Assembly: GCF_018777385.1 (NCBI RefSeq)
Contig: NZ_JAFJYB010000005.1
Coordinates: 1 to 64,000 of the forward strand
Reading direction: 5' to 3'
Origin: Candidatus Symbiopectobacterium endolongispinus
GTDB taxonomy: Bacteria; Pseudomonadota; Gammaproteobacteria; Enterobacterales; Enterobacteriaceae
DNA length: 64,000 nucleotides
The notes under the pieces: generated by a model
The model's database searches: none
Told to the model about the DNA's origin: nothing
What the model saw: the letters and a program-made list of their open reading frames with translations, nothing else
Part shown: positions 43,335 through 53,821 of the stretch, piece after piece
How the letters are laid out: the number at the start of each line of letters is the position of its first letter
How positions within the stretch are numbered: position 1 is the stretch's first letter
Translations under genes and position numbers: made by a program

Positions 43335-44144
43335 AATAGGGGTTTTAAGCAGTTGACGGATTAACGCCTGCTGGTCGCTGTTTTGCAGCCAAACGGCATA
43401 CAGCGGGCGGATCACCGGTGGCGTATTTTGCTGTATGTAAAGCAATGGGTACGTTTTTTCCCAATGGCGCGGCAGAAAGGCACAACCGCCGGTGGTCGGC
43501 AGCAGCTGGCGCGTCAGGTGTGCTGAGGTGGTGGTCAGGATAGGAAGCTGTTCGTTACTCAATAACCGCCCTTCATGTTGATGAAAATCCGCGCCCCATT
43601 CCAGTTTGATAAAAGGTCGTTCAGTCTGCTCCTCATCCTGTGTGGCGAACAACGCCAGAGAGAAGTTTCATAACAAATGGCTGGTTAACTCTTCCATTTT
43701 GGGCTGCTCGGTGGTGATCAGCAGGTCCAAACGCCGCTCGTGTAACTGCTGCACCAGAGAGTGACGTTGTGCAATGCGCGCTTCAAGCTGAAGCAGCGGG
43801 CGCTGCTGATATAACGTTTGTAGCCAGGGTGTTAGGTAGGCTTCCCACAGCGATGCCGTCGCACCAATCGACAGCAACTGGTGCTGCTGCGAACGCGCGA
43901 CCTCTTTTTTAGCCAGTTGCCAGGTGCCCATCAGACTCTCTGCGTAGGGCAACAACCGCTCGCCCGCCGGTGTCATGCGAATATTATTGCGATGGCGAGT
44001 GAACAAATTTGCACCAAGTTGATTTTCTAATTGGCGAATACGAAAGCTGACCGCCGATTGGGTCAGATAGAGCGATTCTGCGGAGCGCCCAAAATGCCGG
44101 GTTCTGCTGACTTCCAGGAAGGTTTTCAGTAATTCGGTATCCAC
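43335..44144 (-). pseudogene. hdfR: LysR-type regulator HdfR, nonsense and 3' truncated
   Basis: HdfR represses flhDC in E. coli. The GTG start at 44144 gives [20 protein letters not shown] with a LysR helix-turn-helix ([20 protein letters not shown]). A TGA at 43668-43670 interrupts the effector domain after about 158 residues (context LTSHLL-stop-NFSLALF, where E. coli has Gly). The same frame continues through [10 protein letters not shown] and [20 protein letters not shown]. Its last codons run into inverted yjfF sequence at 43334/43335, so the true 3' end has been deleted. Not functional. Confidence 0.87.
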
Positions 44145-44264
44145 GCCTATCTCCAAAAAAAATTTGTTGTGATGATTTAAATGTTTTGTTTTACAGAATG
44201 TCAAGCCTATCTAATACTCCGCGCCATAAACAGCACGACCATAAAAGAATTAGGAGCGTGTAAG

Positions 44265-44603
44265 ATGGCGGAAAGCTTCTCTACAACGAATCGTTTTTTT
44301 GATAATAAATCCTATCCACGCGGCTTCTCTCGTCACGGTGACTTCACCATCAAAGAAGCCCAGATGCTGGAGCGTTATGGCTATGCGCTGAATGAGCTTG
44401 ACCTGGGTAAACGCCAACCGGTGACCGAGTAAGAGATTCAATTCGTTGCTATGTGCCGCGGTGAACGCGATGCATCCACCGACATGGAAAAAACCTGGGC
44501 CAAATATGTTGCACGTATTCGTCGCCAGAAGCGTTGCCACACGCTGTCCGGCGGTAAGCCGCAGATGGATGCGGTGGAAGAATACACGGATAGCGACGAT
44601 TAA
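44265..44603 (+). pseudogene. maoP: MaoP (YifE) macrodomain protein, nonsense
   Basis: In E. coli MaoP works with the maoS site to keep long-range DNA contacts within the Ori macrodomain. The 112-codon frame aligns fully with it ([35 protein letters not shown]). A TAA at 44430-44432 falls where E. coli has Glu (VTE-stop-EIQF), giving a 55-residue fragment. No ATG suited to restart follows immediately. It is divergent from hdfR, as in E. coli, and both are broken. Confidence 0.88.
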
Positions 44604-44649
44604 GTTTTTCACTCGCGGGGCCAATGGCCTCGTTTTTTATGTCAGTGCT

Positions 44650-46158
44650 TTACCCTAAATCGTGGTGTAAGCGGCTCAGTAACCTGTCCATGCAGCGATA
44701 ACTGATTGCCTCCGCCAAATGGTCGCGCTGGATATCGGGCTGCTGCGCCAGATCGGCGATGGTTCTTGCTACCTTCAAAATGCGGTGCCAGGCACGCACA
44801 GACAGCTCCAGTTTGGATGGCATCCTCTTCGTGCAAGCGGCAGTGAATATCCATTTCTGGCGGTGTCAGGCGCACATTGATTTTCCCCGCTCGTGCAAGT
44901 TGCCTCTCTCGTGCCGTCAATACGCGTGCTCGAACGTCGGCGCTGCGCTCTCCCGGTTGCCACTGTTTGTGCAGCGTTCCGGGAGGCAGTAGCGGAACTT
45001 CAATCGACAGATCGAATCGGTCGAGAAATGGCCCGGAGAGTTTTCCCAGATAGCGCAGGATCTGCTGTACCGGCAAGCGGTTATGGGTACCTTGATAGTG
45101 CCCCGATGGGCTGGGGTTCATGGCGACGACGAGTTGCACGCGGGCGGGATAATTCACTTTAGCCCGCGTGCGGGAAATCACGATTTCGCCGGCCTCTAAC
45201 GGTTCTCGCAGGGCATCCAGTACACGCCGCTCGAACTCGGGTAACTCATCGAGGAACAGTATGCCATTGTGCGCCAATGAGATCTCTCCCGGTTTTGGCA
45301 GTCCGCCACCACCTACCAATGCCGTCATGGATGCGCTGTGGTGCGGTGCTCGAAAGGGGCGGGTATGCCACAAGCCCAGCGTCATATCCGTAGCGCTCAC
45401 CAGGCTGTTAATGGCGGCCACCTCCAGCACCTCTTCATTGCTCAACGGGGGCAATAGCCCAGCAAGACGGCTAGCCAGCATGGTTTTTCCAGTGCCGGGC
45501 GGTCCCATCAGCAGCAGGTTGTGGCCTCCGGCGGCAGTGACTTCGAGCGCCATTTTTCCCTGCTCTTGCCCAATGATGTCTGCCAGGTCCGGGGCGTTGT
45601 TGAGGTCGGGCGCATGAACTTCAACCGCCTGGCTGCTGGCTAACGGCTCACCGCTGTGCAAAAAGGCGCACACCGCATTCAGGTGTTCTGCCAGCAATAC
45701 TTCACCGTGCCCGATAAGCGCCATTTCCTGCTGATGAGCCAGTGGCAAAATAAGCTGCCGGCCTGCCTTGCCAGCCGCGATGGCTGCCGGGATCGCGCCG
45801 GTAACCGCACGCAGCGCCTCGGATAATCCTAATTCACCCAGAATCATACTGCGCTAACGCCTTGCCACAAATCTGAGTATGAGGCTGCCAGAATCGATAG
45901 TGCGATAGGCAGATCGTAGCGCCCGCCCTCCTTGGGCAAATCCGCTGGGGCGAGATTGACGGTAATCCGCTTGGCGGGAAAGGTGAGCCCGGCATTGAGC
46001 AGTGCGCTGCGCACCCGATCCCGTGCTTCCTTAACCGTGGTTTCCGGCAGGCCAACCAGCGTCAATGCGGGCAAGCCATTGCTGATATGGGCTTCGATCG
46101 TCACGCAAGTGGCCTGAATGCCAATCATTGCGCGCGAATAGGTAATTGCCAGCGACAA
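44650..46158 (-). pseudogene. comM: Mg-chelatase-like AAA ATPase ComM (YifB), multiple frameshifts
   Basis: ComM is a hexameric helicase that extends branch migration of incoming single-stranded DNA during natural transformation. A TTG start at 46158 after GGAGGG gives [16 protein letters not shown]. The N-terminal part has [18 protein letters not shown]. The ATPase has Walker A GPPGTGKTMLASR and Walker B GILFLDELPEF. Shifts occur near 45878, near 45845 and near 44818. The last one moves the frame off the ancestral tail ([19 protein letters not shown], then TAA at 44650-44652). An ORF of about 400 residues keeps the AAA core but cannot make the complete enzyme. Confidence 0.87.
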
Positions 46159-46371
46159 ACGCTCCCTCCTGTAAATCCCGGCAGCGTGCGCCATCCTGAG
46201 CCTAAGCGGCAGTATAAAAACAACGTTATCAGCAACGGTTCGCACAAAGGTGATTGGCATGCAGTGAGTTTCCTCTGGAATGGGCGCTGACTTGCAGCTT
46301 TGCGCGAATCTACGTCGTCGTCGGAGAAAGCTCGAAGAAAAAGCACAATATGAATAATTATTTATATCTAT

Positions 46372-46475
46372 ATGATTAGTTTGCATTTAACGCAGATTTT
46401 TTCATCGGCTTTTGTCGTGCGGTAGTGATTATTAACCCACCGTGCGAGGCGTCGCTGAGACGAAGAATGGCTTAA
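46372..46475 (+). pseudogene. ilvL: ilvL attenuation leader peptide, frameshifted
   Basis: From the ATG at 46372 the frame reads [17 protein letters not shown] and then TAG (46423-46425). In another frame the next codons read VVIINPPCEASLRRRMA and then TAA at 46473, matching the end of the enteric IlvL leader (VVIIIPPCG). Removing two bases near 46419-46421 joins FVV to VVIINPPC. The leader that senses Val, Ile and Leu charging therefore stops within its control codons. The reading is inferred from similarity and position. Confidence 0.6.
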
Positions 46476-46493
46476 AAATCAAGCCGTAATTCA

Positions 46494-46526
46494 AAAAACC
46501 CCGCACCGTAAGGTCGTGGGGTTTTT
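46494..46526 (+). terminator. ilv attenuator terminator
   Basis: AAACCCC with GCACC (46494-46507) pairs imperfectly with GGTCGTGGGGTTTTT (46512-46525). It has the position and sequence of the ilvGMEDA attenuator. It remains intact although the leader peptide is damaged. Upstream, 46159-46371 holds no gene; it should contain the ilv promoter, which I could not locate with confidence. Confidence 0.75.
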
Positions 46527-46614
46527 GTTGGGCGGTAAAAACTACAGAAGGGAGTGGAGTATGTCTTACAGCATAAAATCCTGTTTCTCCCCGGCAGCGT
46601 CGGGGAAATAAACT

Positions 46615-48260
46615 ATGAATGGGGCTCAATGGGTGGTGTAAGCGTTGCGGGCGCAAGGTGTCGATACCGTGTTTGGTTATCCGGGCGGCGCGATCATGCT
46701 GGTTTACGATGCACTCTACGACGGCGGCGTTGAGCACCTGTTGTGCCGTCATGAACAAGGCGCTGCCATGGCGGCGCTCGGTTATGCCCGCGCGACCGGC
46801 AAGGTAGGCGTGTGTATCGCCACCTCAGGCCCCGGTGCCACTAACCTGATCACCGGGGTTGGCGGATGCGCTGCTGGATTCTGTGCCGGTTGTGGCGATT
46901 ACTGGTCAGGTGGCTTCACCGCTGATCGGTACTGATGCCTTTCAGGAAATCGACGTGCTGGGCCTGTCGCTGGTCTGCACCAAACACAGCTTCCTGGTGG
47001 ATTCGCTGGAGTCGCTGCCGGAGATTATGGCAGAAGCCATCGCCAGCAGCGGTCGTCCCGGCCCGGTGCTGGTGGATATCCCTAAAGACATTCAGTTGGC
47101 CACCAGTGAGATAGCCCCGCAGTTTACGCCAGTCGATGATAGCCAGCCGAATTTCCCCGAGCAGGCCATCGAACAAGCGCGTGCCATGCTGGCGGCGGCG
47201 AAAAAAACCGATGTTATACGCTGGCGGCGGTGTGGGCATGGCGCAGGCGGTGCCTGCTCTGCGTGCGTTCATTGCTGAGACGGGCATTCCCTCCGTCGTT
47301 ACGCTGAAAGGATTGGGTGCCGTTGATGCTGAGCATCCGCACTACCTCGGTATGTTGGGCATGCACGGTACCAAAGCGGCCAACCTGTCGGTGCAGGCGT
47401 GTGATTTGCTGATTGCCGTCGGTGCGCGTTTTGACGATCGCGTGACGGGTAAACTGAATGCGTTTGCGCCTCATGCAGCGGTTATCCATCTGGATATCGA
47501 TCCGGCAGAGCTGAGTAAATTGCGTCAGACCAACGTGGCGCTGCCGGGGGATTTGAACACGCTGTTGCCTGCATTGGCCCAGCCGCTGGCGATTGACGCT
47601 TGGCGTCAAGAGGTGGCGGCGCTGAAAGCCGAATACCCGTGGCGTTACGATCATCCGGGTGAAGCCATCTATGCGCCCGCGCTGTTAAAAATCCTGTCTG
47701 AACGCAAACCGGCGGAAACCGTAATCACCACCGATGTCGGCCAGCACCAGATGTGGGCCGCACAGCACATGCGTTTTTCCAGTCCGGAAAATTTCATCAC
47801 CTCCAGCTGGTTAGGCACCATGGGCTTTGGTTTGCCAGCGGCAGTCGGCGCGCAGGTAGCCCGCCCTAAAGATACCGTGGTGTGTATTTCCGGTGACGAC
47901 TATTTCATGATGAACGTGCAAGAGCTGGGCACCATCAAACGAAAACAGCTGCCGATAAAAATCGTGCTGCTGGATAACCAACGGTTAGGCATGGTTCGAC
48001 AGTGGCAGCAGTTGTTCTTCAATGAGCGTTATAGCGAAACCAACCTCTCCGATAACCCCGATTTTCTGACCCTGGCAAGCGCATTTGGTATTCCAGGGCA
48101 ACGCATAACCAGAAAAGATCAGATCGATGCCGCGCTGGATGCCCTGTTGAGCAGTGATGGGCCGTATTTGCTGCATGTCTCTATCGATGAACTGGAAAAC
48201 GTCTGGCCGCTGGTTCCACCGGGTGCCGGGAATGAAACCATGCTGGAACGTACCGAATAA
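46615..48260 (+). pseudogene. ilvG: Acetolactate synthase II large subunit, three disruptions and active-site change
   Basis: AHAS II condenses pyruvate or 2-ketobutyrate in valine and isoleucine synthesis. MNGAQWVV is followed by TAA (46639-46641) in place of a His/Gln codon. An extra G in a run at 46855-46858 shifts the frame after LITG, and an extra A in the seven-A run at 47201-47207 shifts it again. The rest (about 350 residues) is open. The thiamine-diphosphate motif that should read GDGSF is GDDYF, an inactivating type of change on its own. Several independent lesions show long-standing loss. Confidence 0.93.
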
Positions 48261-48277
48261 TGGCAGGAGAAAAGAGA

Positions 48278-48535
48278 ATGACGCACCATTAACTTTCCAT
48301 ACAGGCTCGCTTTCGTCCCGAAATGCTGGAGCGCGTGTTGCGCGTGGTACGCCACCGCGGTTTCCGGGTGTGTGCCATGAACATGATGACGGCCGCCAAC
48401 CCGGACCACATCAATATCGAATTGACCGTTGCCAGCCAACGGCCGGTGGATTTATTGTCAACAAAGTTAAGCAAGCTGCTTGATATCGCTTGTGTTGAAA
48501 TACAACCCCACACATCACAACAAATACGTGCCTGA
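48278..48535 (+). pseudogene. ilvM: Acetolactate synthase II small subunit, nonsense at codon 5
   Basis: The 85-codon frame matches E. coli IlvM: ARFRPEMLERVLRVVRHRGF, NIELTVAS and TSQQIRA at the end. The start is MTHH followed by TAA (48290-48292), where a Gln (CAA) is expected, so a C-to-T change. An ATG downstream (48377) is too late to restore the domain. IlvM is needed for AHAS II activity, so the pair IlvGM is lost. Confidence 0.9.
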
Positions 48536-48558
48536 AGGCATTAGAAAGGATAAAGAGA

Positions 48559-49485
48559 ATGACAAGCAAAGCTGATTATATTTGGTTCAATGGTGAGATG
48601 GTGCCGTGGGCGGAAGCTAAAGTACACGTGATGTCCCATGCGCTGCATTATGGTACGTCGGTGTTTGAAGGGGTGCGCTGTTACGATTCCCATAAAGGCC
48701 CAGTGGTATTCCGTCACCGTGAACACATGCGCCGCCTGCACGACTCCGCTAAAATTTATCGTATGCCGGTGCAGTACAGCGTGGATGACCTAATGGAGGC
48801 CTGCCGCGCAACGCTACGTAAAAATGATCTGAAAAGCGCCTACATTCGTCCGGTGGTGTTCGTTGGCGACGTTGGCATGGGCGTGAATCCACCGGAAGGT
48901 TACGTCACGGATGTCATCATTGCGGCATTTCCCTGGGGCGCGTATCTGGGCGAAGACGCACTGGATCAGGGGATTGATGCCATGGTGTCCTCTTGGAACC
49001 GTGTGGCGGCCAACACCATTCCAACGGCCGCAAAAGCGGGCGGTAACTACCTTTCCTCCCTGCTGGTGGGCAGCGAAGCGCGTCGCCACGGTTATCAGGA
49101 AGGGATTGCGCTGGACGTCAATGGTTATATATCTGAAGGTGCAGGTGAAAACCTGTTTGAAGTGAAAGATGGCGTGTTGTTCACCCCGCCGTTCACCTCA
49201 TCAGCGCTGCCGGGTATCACTCGTGACGCCATTATCAAACTGGCGCAGAGCCTGGGGCTGGAAGTGCGTGAGCAGGTGCTGTCGCGTGAGTCGCTCTATT
49301 TGGCGGATGAAGTCTTTATGTCCGGTACTGCCGCGGAAATCACCCCGGTGCGCAGCGTGGACGGTATTCAGGTTGGCATTGGTCGTTGTGGCCCAGTCAC
49401 CAAACAATTACAAAAAGCGTTCTTCGGCCTGTTTACCGGCGAAACCGAAGACAAATGGGGCTGGTTAGATCAGGTTAACCCGTAA
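48559..49485 (+). CDS. ilvE: Branched-chain amino acid aminotransferase
   Basis: IlvE is the PLP enzyme that transfers amino groups to and from the keto acids of Ile, Leu and Val. The 308-residue protein aligns over its length with E. coli (309). The PLP lysine region NTIPTAAKAGGNYLSSLL, NGYISEGAGENLFEVKDG and EVFMSGTAAEITPVRSVDG are intact. AGAAAGGATAAAGAG precedes the ATG. It is the only undamaged gene in ilvGMEDA, which suggests separate selection for its transaminase activity. Confidence 0.96.
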   Translation: MTSKADYIWFNGEMVPWAEAKVHVMSHALHYGTSVFEGVRCYDSHKGPVVFRHREHMRRLHDSAKIYRMPVQYSVDDLMEACRATLRKNDLKSAYIRPVVFVGDVGMGVNPPEGYVTDVIIAAFPWGAYLGEDALDQGIDAMVSSWNRVAANTIPTAAKAGGNYLSSLLVGSEARRHGYQEGIALDVNGYISEGAGENLFEVKDGVLFTPPFTSSALPGITRDAIIKLAQSLGLEVREQVLSRESLYLADEVFMSGTAAEITPVRSVDGIQVGIGRCGPVTKQLQKAFFGLFTGETEDKWGWLDQVNP

Positions 49486-49598
49486 TCGTAACAAGAAAGA
49501 TTAATACACCCCTTTCCTTTGCTTCACGAACCCAAGACGCCAGTCGCCGCTGAACGGGAGCAGGAAAGGGGATGAAACACACACTGGAGTAACAGAGT

Positions 49599-51449
49599 AT
49601 GCCTAAGTACCGTTCAGCCACAACCACGCATGGCCGTAACATGGCAGGTGCCCGCGCCCTGTGGCGTGCCACCGGAATGACCGATGCCGATTTCGGCAAG
49701 CCGATCATCGCCGTGGTCAACTCGTTCACACAATTTGTTCCGGGCCACGTGCACTTGCGTGATCTGGGCAAACTGGTGGCGGAGCAAATCGAAGCCGCTG
49801 GCGGCGTGGCCTAAGAGTTCAACACCATTGCGGTGGATGATGGTATCGCGATGGGGCACGGTGGCATGCTCTACTCCCTGCCATCACGTGAGCTGATTGC
49901 CGATTCGGTCGAATACATGGTCAATGCCCACTGCGCCGATGCGATGGTGTGCATTTCCAACTGCGACAAAATCACCCCCGGAATGCTGATGGCCTCACTG
50001 CGCCTGAACATCCCGGTGATCTTTGTTTCTGGCGGTCCGATGGAAGCTGGGAAAACCAAGCTTTCTAACCAATTGATCAAACTGGACTTGGTGGATGCCA
50101 TGATCCAGGGGGCTAACCCGAACGTCAGCGATGCGGATAGCGATCAGATCGAACGTTCCGCTTGCCCGACCTGCGGTTTTTGTTCCGGCATGTTTACCGC
50201 TAACTCGATGAACTGCCTGATGGAAGCACTGGGCCTGTCACAGCCGGGCAATGGCTCGCTGCTGGCGACCCACGCCGATCGTAAGCAACTGTTTTTGAAC
50301 GCGGGCTCTCGTATCGTTGAACTGACCAAACGCCACTACGAGCAGGATGATGCCAGCGCGCTGCCGCGTAATATCGCGACCAAGGCTGCGTTTGAAAACG
50401 CCATGACGCCGGATATCGCCATGGGCGGTTCCACCAACACCGTTCTGCACTTGCTGGCCTCCGCGCAGGAAGCGGAAGTGGATTTCACTATGGACGACAT
50501 CGATCGTCTGTCACGCCGTGTGCCGCAACTGTGTAAAGTGGCTCCGAGCACGCAGAAATACCACATGGAAGACGTACACCGTGCGGGTGGGGTGATCGGT
50601 ATTCTGGGCGAACTGGATCGTGCCGGATTGCTGAACCGCGATGTGCGCAACGTGCTGGGCAAAAGCCTGACGGAAACGCTGAACGCTTACGACGTCATGC
50701 TGACCGATGATGACGCGATGAAAAGCATGTACTCCGCAGGGCCAGCGGGCATTCGTACCACACAGGCGTTCTCACAGGATTGCCGCTGGGAGTCGCTGGA
50801 TACCGATCGTGAACAGGGCTGTATCCGTGCGCGTGAGCACGCCTACAGTCAGGATGGCGGTCTTGCGGTGCTGTACGGCAACATCGCGGAAAAAGGCTGT
50901 ATCGTAAAAACCGCCGGTGTGGATGAAGGTAGCCTGGTGTTCCGTGGCCCGGCCAAAGTGTACGAATCTCAGGATGACGCCGTGGAAGCCATTCTGGGTG
51001 GTAAGGTGGTCGCGGGTGATGTTGTGGTTATCCGTTACGAAGGGCCGAAAGGCGGGCCGAGCATGCAAGAGATGCTCTACCCGACCAGCTTCCTGAAATC
51101 CATGGGATTGGGTAAAGCCTGCGCGTTGATCACTGACGGTCGTTTCTCCGGCGGCACCTCTGGGCTTTCCATCGGTCATGCTTCGCCTGAAGCGGCCAGT
51201 GGCGGCACTATCGGGCTGGTGGAGGAGGGTGACATCATTGCCATTGATATTCCTAACCGTACCATTGAACTGGTGGTGGCGGAAGATGAACTGGCACGCC
51301 GTCACGAGGCGGAGCTGGCACGCGGCGATGCGGCCTTTACGCCGAAAAACCGTCAGCGTCAGGTGTCCTTTGCCTTGCGTGCTTATGCCAGTCTGGCAAC
51401 CAGCGCGGACCAAGGCGCGGTACGCGATAAGAGCAAGCTGGGAGGCTAA
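49599..51449 (+). pseudogene. ilvD: Dihydroxy-acid dehydratase, single in-frame stop
   Basis: IlvD dehydrates dihydroxy acids to the branched-chain keto acids and carries an iron-sulfur cluster. The frame is full length (617 codons) except for a TAA at 49812-49814, where E. coli has Lys (GGVA[14 protein letters not shown]). The remaining 538 codons look conserved, with [37 protein letters not shown] and [19 protein letters not shown] or ATG restart near 49833-49850 would lack the first 70-80 residues, which help form the active site. This is a young lesion, since nothing else has decayed. Confidence 0.92.
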
Positions 51450-51454
51450 GTTCA

Positions 51455-52995
51455 ATGGCGGTATCACTCCCTCTCCCCGACGCTCCGTGCGGCGCGGAGT
51501 ATTTGCGTGCGGTGTTGCGCGCGCCGGTCTATGAAGTGGCGCGGGTGACGCCGCTTCAGCCGATGGATAAACTCTCGGCGCGTCTTGGCAACACCATTGT
51601 GGTGAAGCGCGAGGACCGTCAGCCGGTGCACAGTTTCAAACTGCGTGGTGCCTATGCCATGTTGGCAATCCTGACCGAAGCGCAGAAAGCGCACGGTGTG
51701 GTAACGGTCTCCGCCGGTAACCACGCACAGGATGTTGCGCTTTCGGCCAGCAAGCTCGGCATCAAGGCGCTGATCGTCATGCCGGTTGCTACCGCGGATA
51801 TCAAAGTGGATGCGGTGCGCGGTTTTGGTGGTGAAGTGTTGTTGCACGGTGCCAATTTCGATGAAGCCAAGGCCAGAGCGATTGCGCTGTCGCAAGAGCA
51901 GCATATGACCTTCATTCCGCCGTTCGATCACCCGGCCGTAATTGCCCTGGCGATGGAGCTGTTGCAGCAGGATGCGCATCTCGATCGCGTGTTTGTACCC
52001 GTCGGTGGCGGTGGTCTGGCAGCCGGGGTGGCGGTGTTGATCAAACAACTGATGCCGCAGATTAAAGTGATCGGCGTTGAGGCGGAAGATTCCGCATGCC
52101 TGCGTGCGGCATTGGATGCCGGACACCCGGTGGATTTGCCGCGCGTTGGACTGTTCGCCGAAGGCGTGGCGGTCAAACGCATCGGCGATGAAACCTTCCG
52201 CCTGTGCCGGGAATATCTGGATGATGTCATCACCGTGGACAGCGATGCGATTTGTGCCGCATTGAAGGATATCTTTGAAGATGTGCGGGCTATAGCAGAG
52301 CCGTCTGGTGCGCTGGCACTGGCTGGGATGAAGAAGTATATCCAGCAGCATGGCATTCAGGGTGAACGGCTGGCGCATATTCTGTCGGGTGCCAACGTCA
52401 ACTTCCACGGCCTGCGCTACGTTTCCGAACGCTGTGAACTGGGTGAACAGCGTGAGGCATTGCTGGCAGTAACCATCCCTGAGAGCAAGGGCAGCTTTTT
52501 GATCTTTTGCCAACTGCTGGGTGGGCGCTCGGTGACCGAGTTCAACGACCCTACGCCGATGACAAGGACGCCTGCATTTTTGTGGGGGTGCGTCTGACGC
52601 GTGGTCACGCTGAGCGGGATGAGATTATTGCAGAACTATCCTCGGGCGGTTACCAGGTGGTCGATCTCTCCGATGATGAAATGGCGAAGTTCCATGTGCG
52701 TTACATGGTCGGCGGACGCCCTTCCAAGCCGTTGCGGGAACAGCTTTATAGCTTCGAGTTTCCGGAATCTCCCGGCGCGCTGCTGAAGTTCCTGCATACG
52801 CTCGGCACGCATTGGAACATCTCGCTGTTCCACTATCGTAGCCACGGCACAGATTTTGGTCGCGTGCTGGCGGCGTTCGAAGTGACTGAGCGCGATCCGG
52901 AGTTTGAGCAACGCTTGCAGGCGCTGGGCTACGAGTGCCATGACGAAACCCAGAATCCGGCGTTTCGTTTCTTCCTGGCCGGTAACGCGGCGTAA
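51455..52995 (+). pseudogene. ilvA: Threonine deaminase, regulatory domain frameshifted
   Basis: IlvA converts threonine to 2-ketobutyrate and is feedback-inhibited by isoleucine. The catalytic PLP domain is complete, with HSFKLRGAY (PLP lysine), VSAGNHAQDVAL and VGGGGLAAGVAVLIK. A one-base loss near 52547 shifts the frame inside the ACT-like regulatory region (SVTEFN). The ORF ends at 52597 with 380 residues. The other frame carries the rest (DDKDACIFVGVRL to FRFFLAG). The truncated product resembles the catabolic deaminase TdcB in having a catalytic core without a full regulatory domain, so some activity is conceivable. Confidence 0.9.
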
Positions 52996-53078
52996 TGTCA
53001 GTGTGCCCGACGGTGGAATTTCACCGCCGGGCGCGCTATCGTGGTTGCCATTCAAGGGATTAGCAATGGCAGACCATC

Positions 53079-53821
53079 ATGACAACGTTCAACGGTTTCC
53101 CACAGCAGAGCCTGACTTTTCTTCAACAGGTTCGACAGGAAAACAGCAAAGAGTGGTTTGACGACAACCGTGCGATATACGATGAGACGCTGGTTGCCCC
53201 GTTTCGCGCGTTGGTCGATGATTTGAGCCTGACGATGCTACCGATCGACGATCAGTTTGAAATTCGTCCCGCCATTGGTAAAACCTTGTCGCGTATCCAT
53301 CGTGATACCCGTTTTTCTCACGACAAATCCCGCTACCGTAGCCAGATGTGGCTGACGTTTAAACGCCCGCGTAAAGACTGGACGGACGCGCCGGTGTACT
53401 TTTTCGAAATGGGTCCGGATTTCTGGCGTTATGGCTTGGGATACTATAGCGCCACGCGCGATACCATGGAGCTGTTTCGCCAGACGCTGCGCGACAACTC
53501 GCAGGCCTTTTTGGCAATGGCTGTGTGTCTGGCGCCTACGTTTACGCTGGAAGGTGAAAGCTATAAACGCCCGCTTATTAAGGATCAGCCTGCGGAATTG
53601 GCGACCTGGTACAACCGTAAATCCTTCCTGCCATGACCACGCGGCAAGATATGGACGCGCTGTTTTCTGCTGATTTGGTCACCACGCTGGCACAAGGTTT
53701 TCGCCAACTGGAGCCGCTGTATCGCTATCTGATGGGCATTGAGAGCATGAAGCGGCTGACGCCTGAACAGGAGGAGGGAAGCTGGTCGAGCTTCCAGGCG
53801 TCAGCGCGTTTTGAACGTTAG
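53079..53821 (+). pseudogene. DUF2461 family protein, frameshifted near the C terminus
   Basis: The N-terminal 185 residues match the DUF2461 (TIGR02453) family of unknown function. They include LQQVRQENSKEWFDDNRAIY, IGKTLSRIHRDTRFSHDKS and a GYYS segment typical of it. At about 53632 (RKSFLP) one base is missing and a TGA follows. The other frame continues with RQDMDALFSADLVTTLAQGFRQLEPLYRYL and ends at a TAG at 53819. About three quarters of the domain would be made. The stop overlaps the end of the convergent DUF1311 gene. Confidence 0.8.

Noticed and set aside
43668-43670. TGA in hdfR as selenocysteine
   Set aside because: The family has Gly at this place, no SECIS-like hairpin is evident, and the gene also lacks its 3' end.
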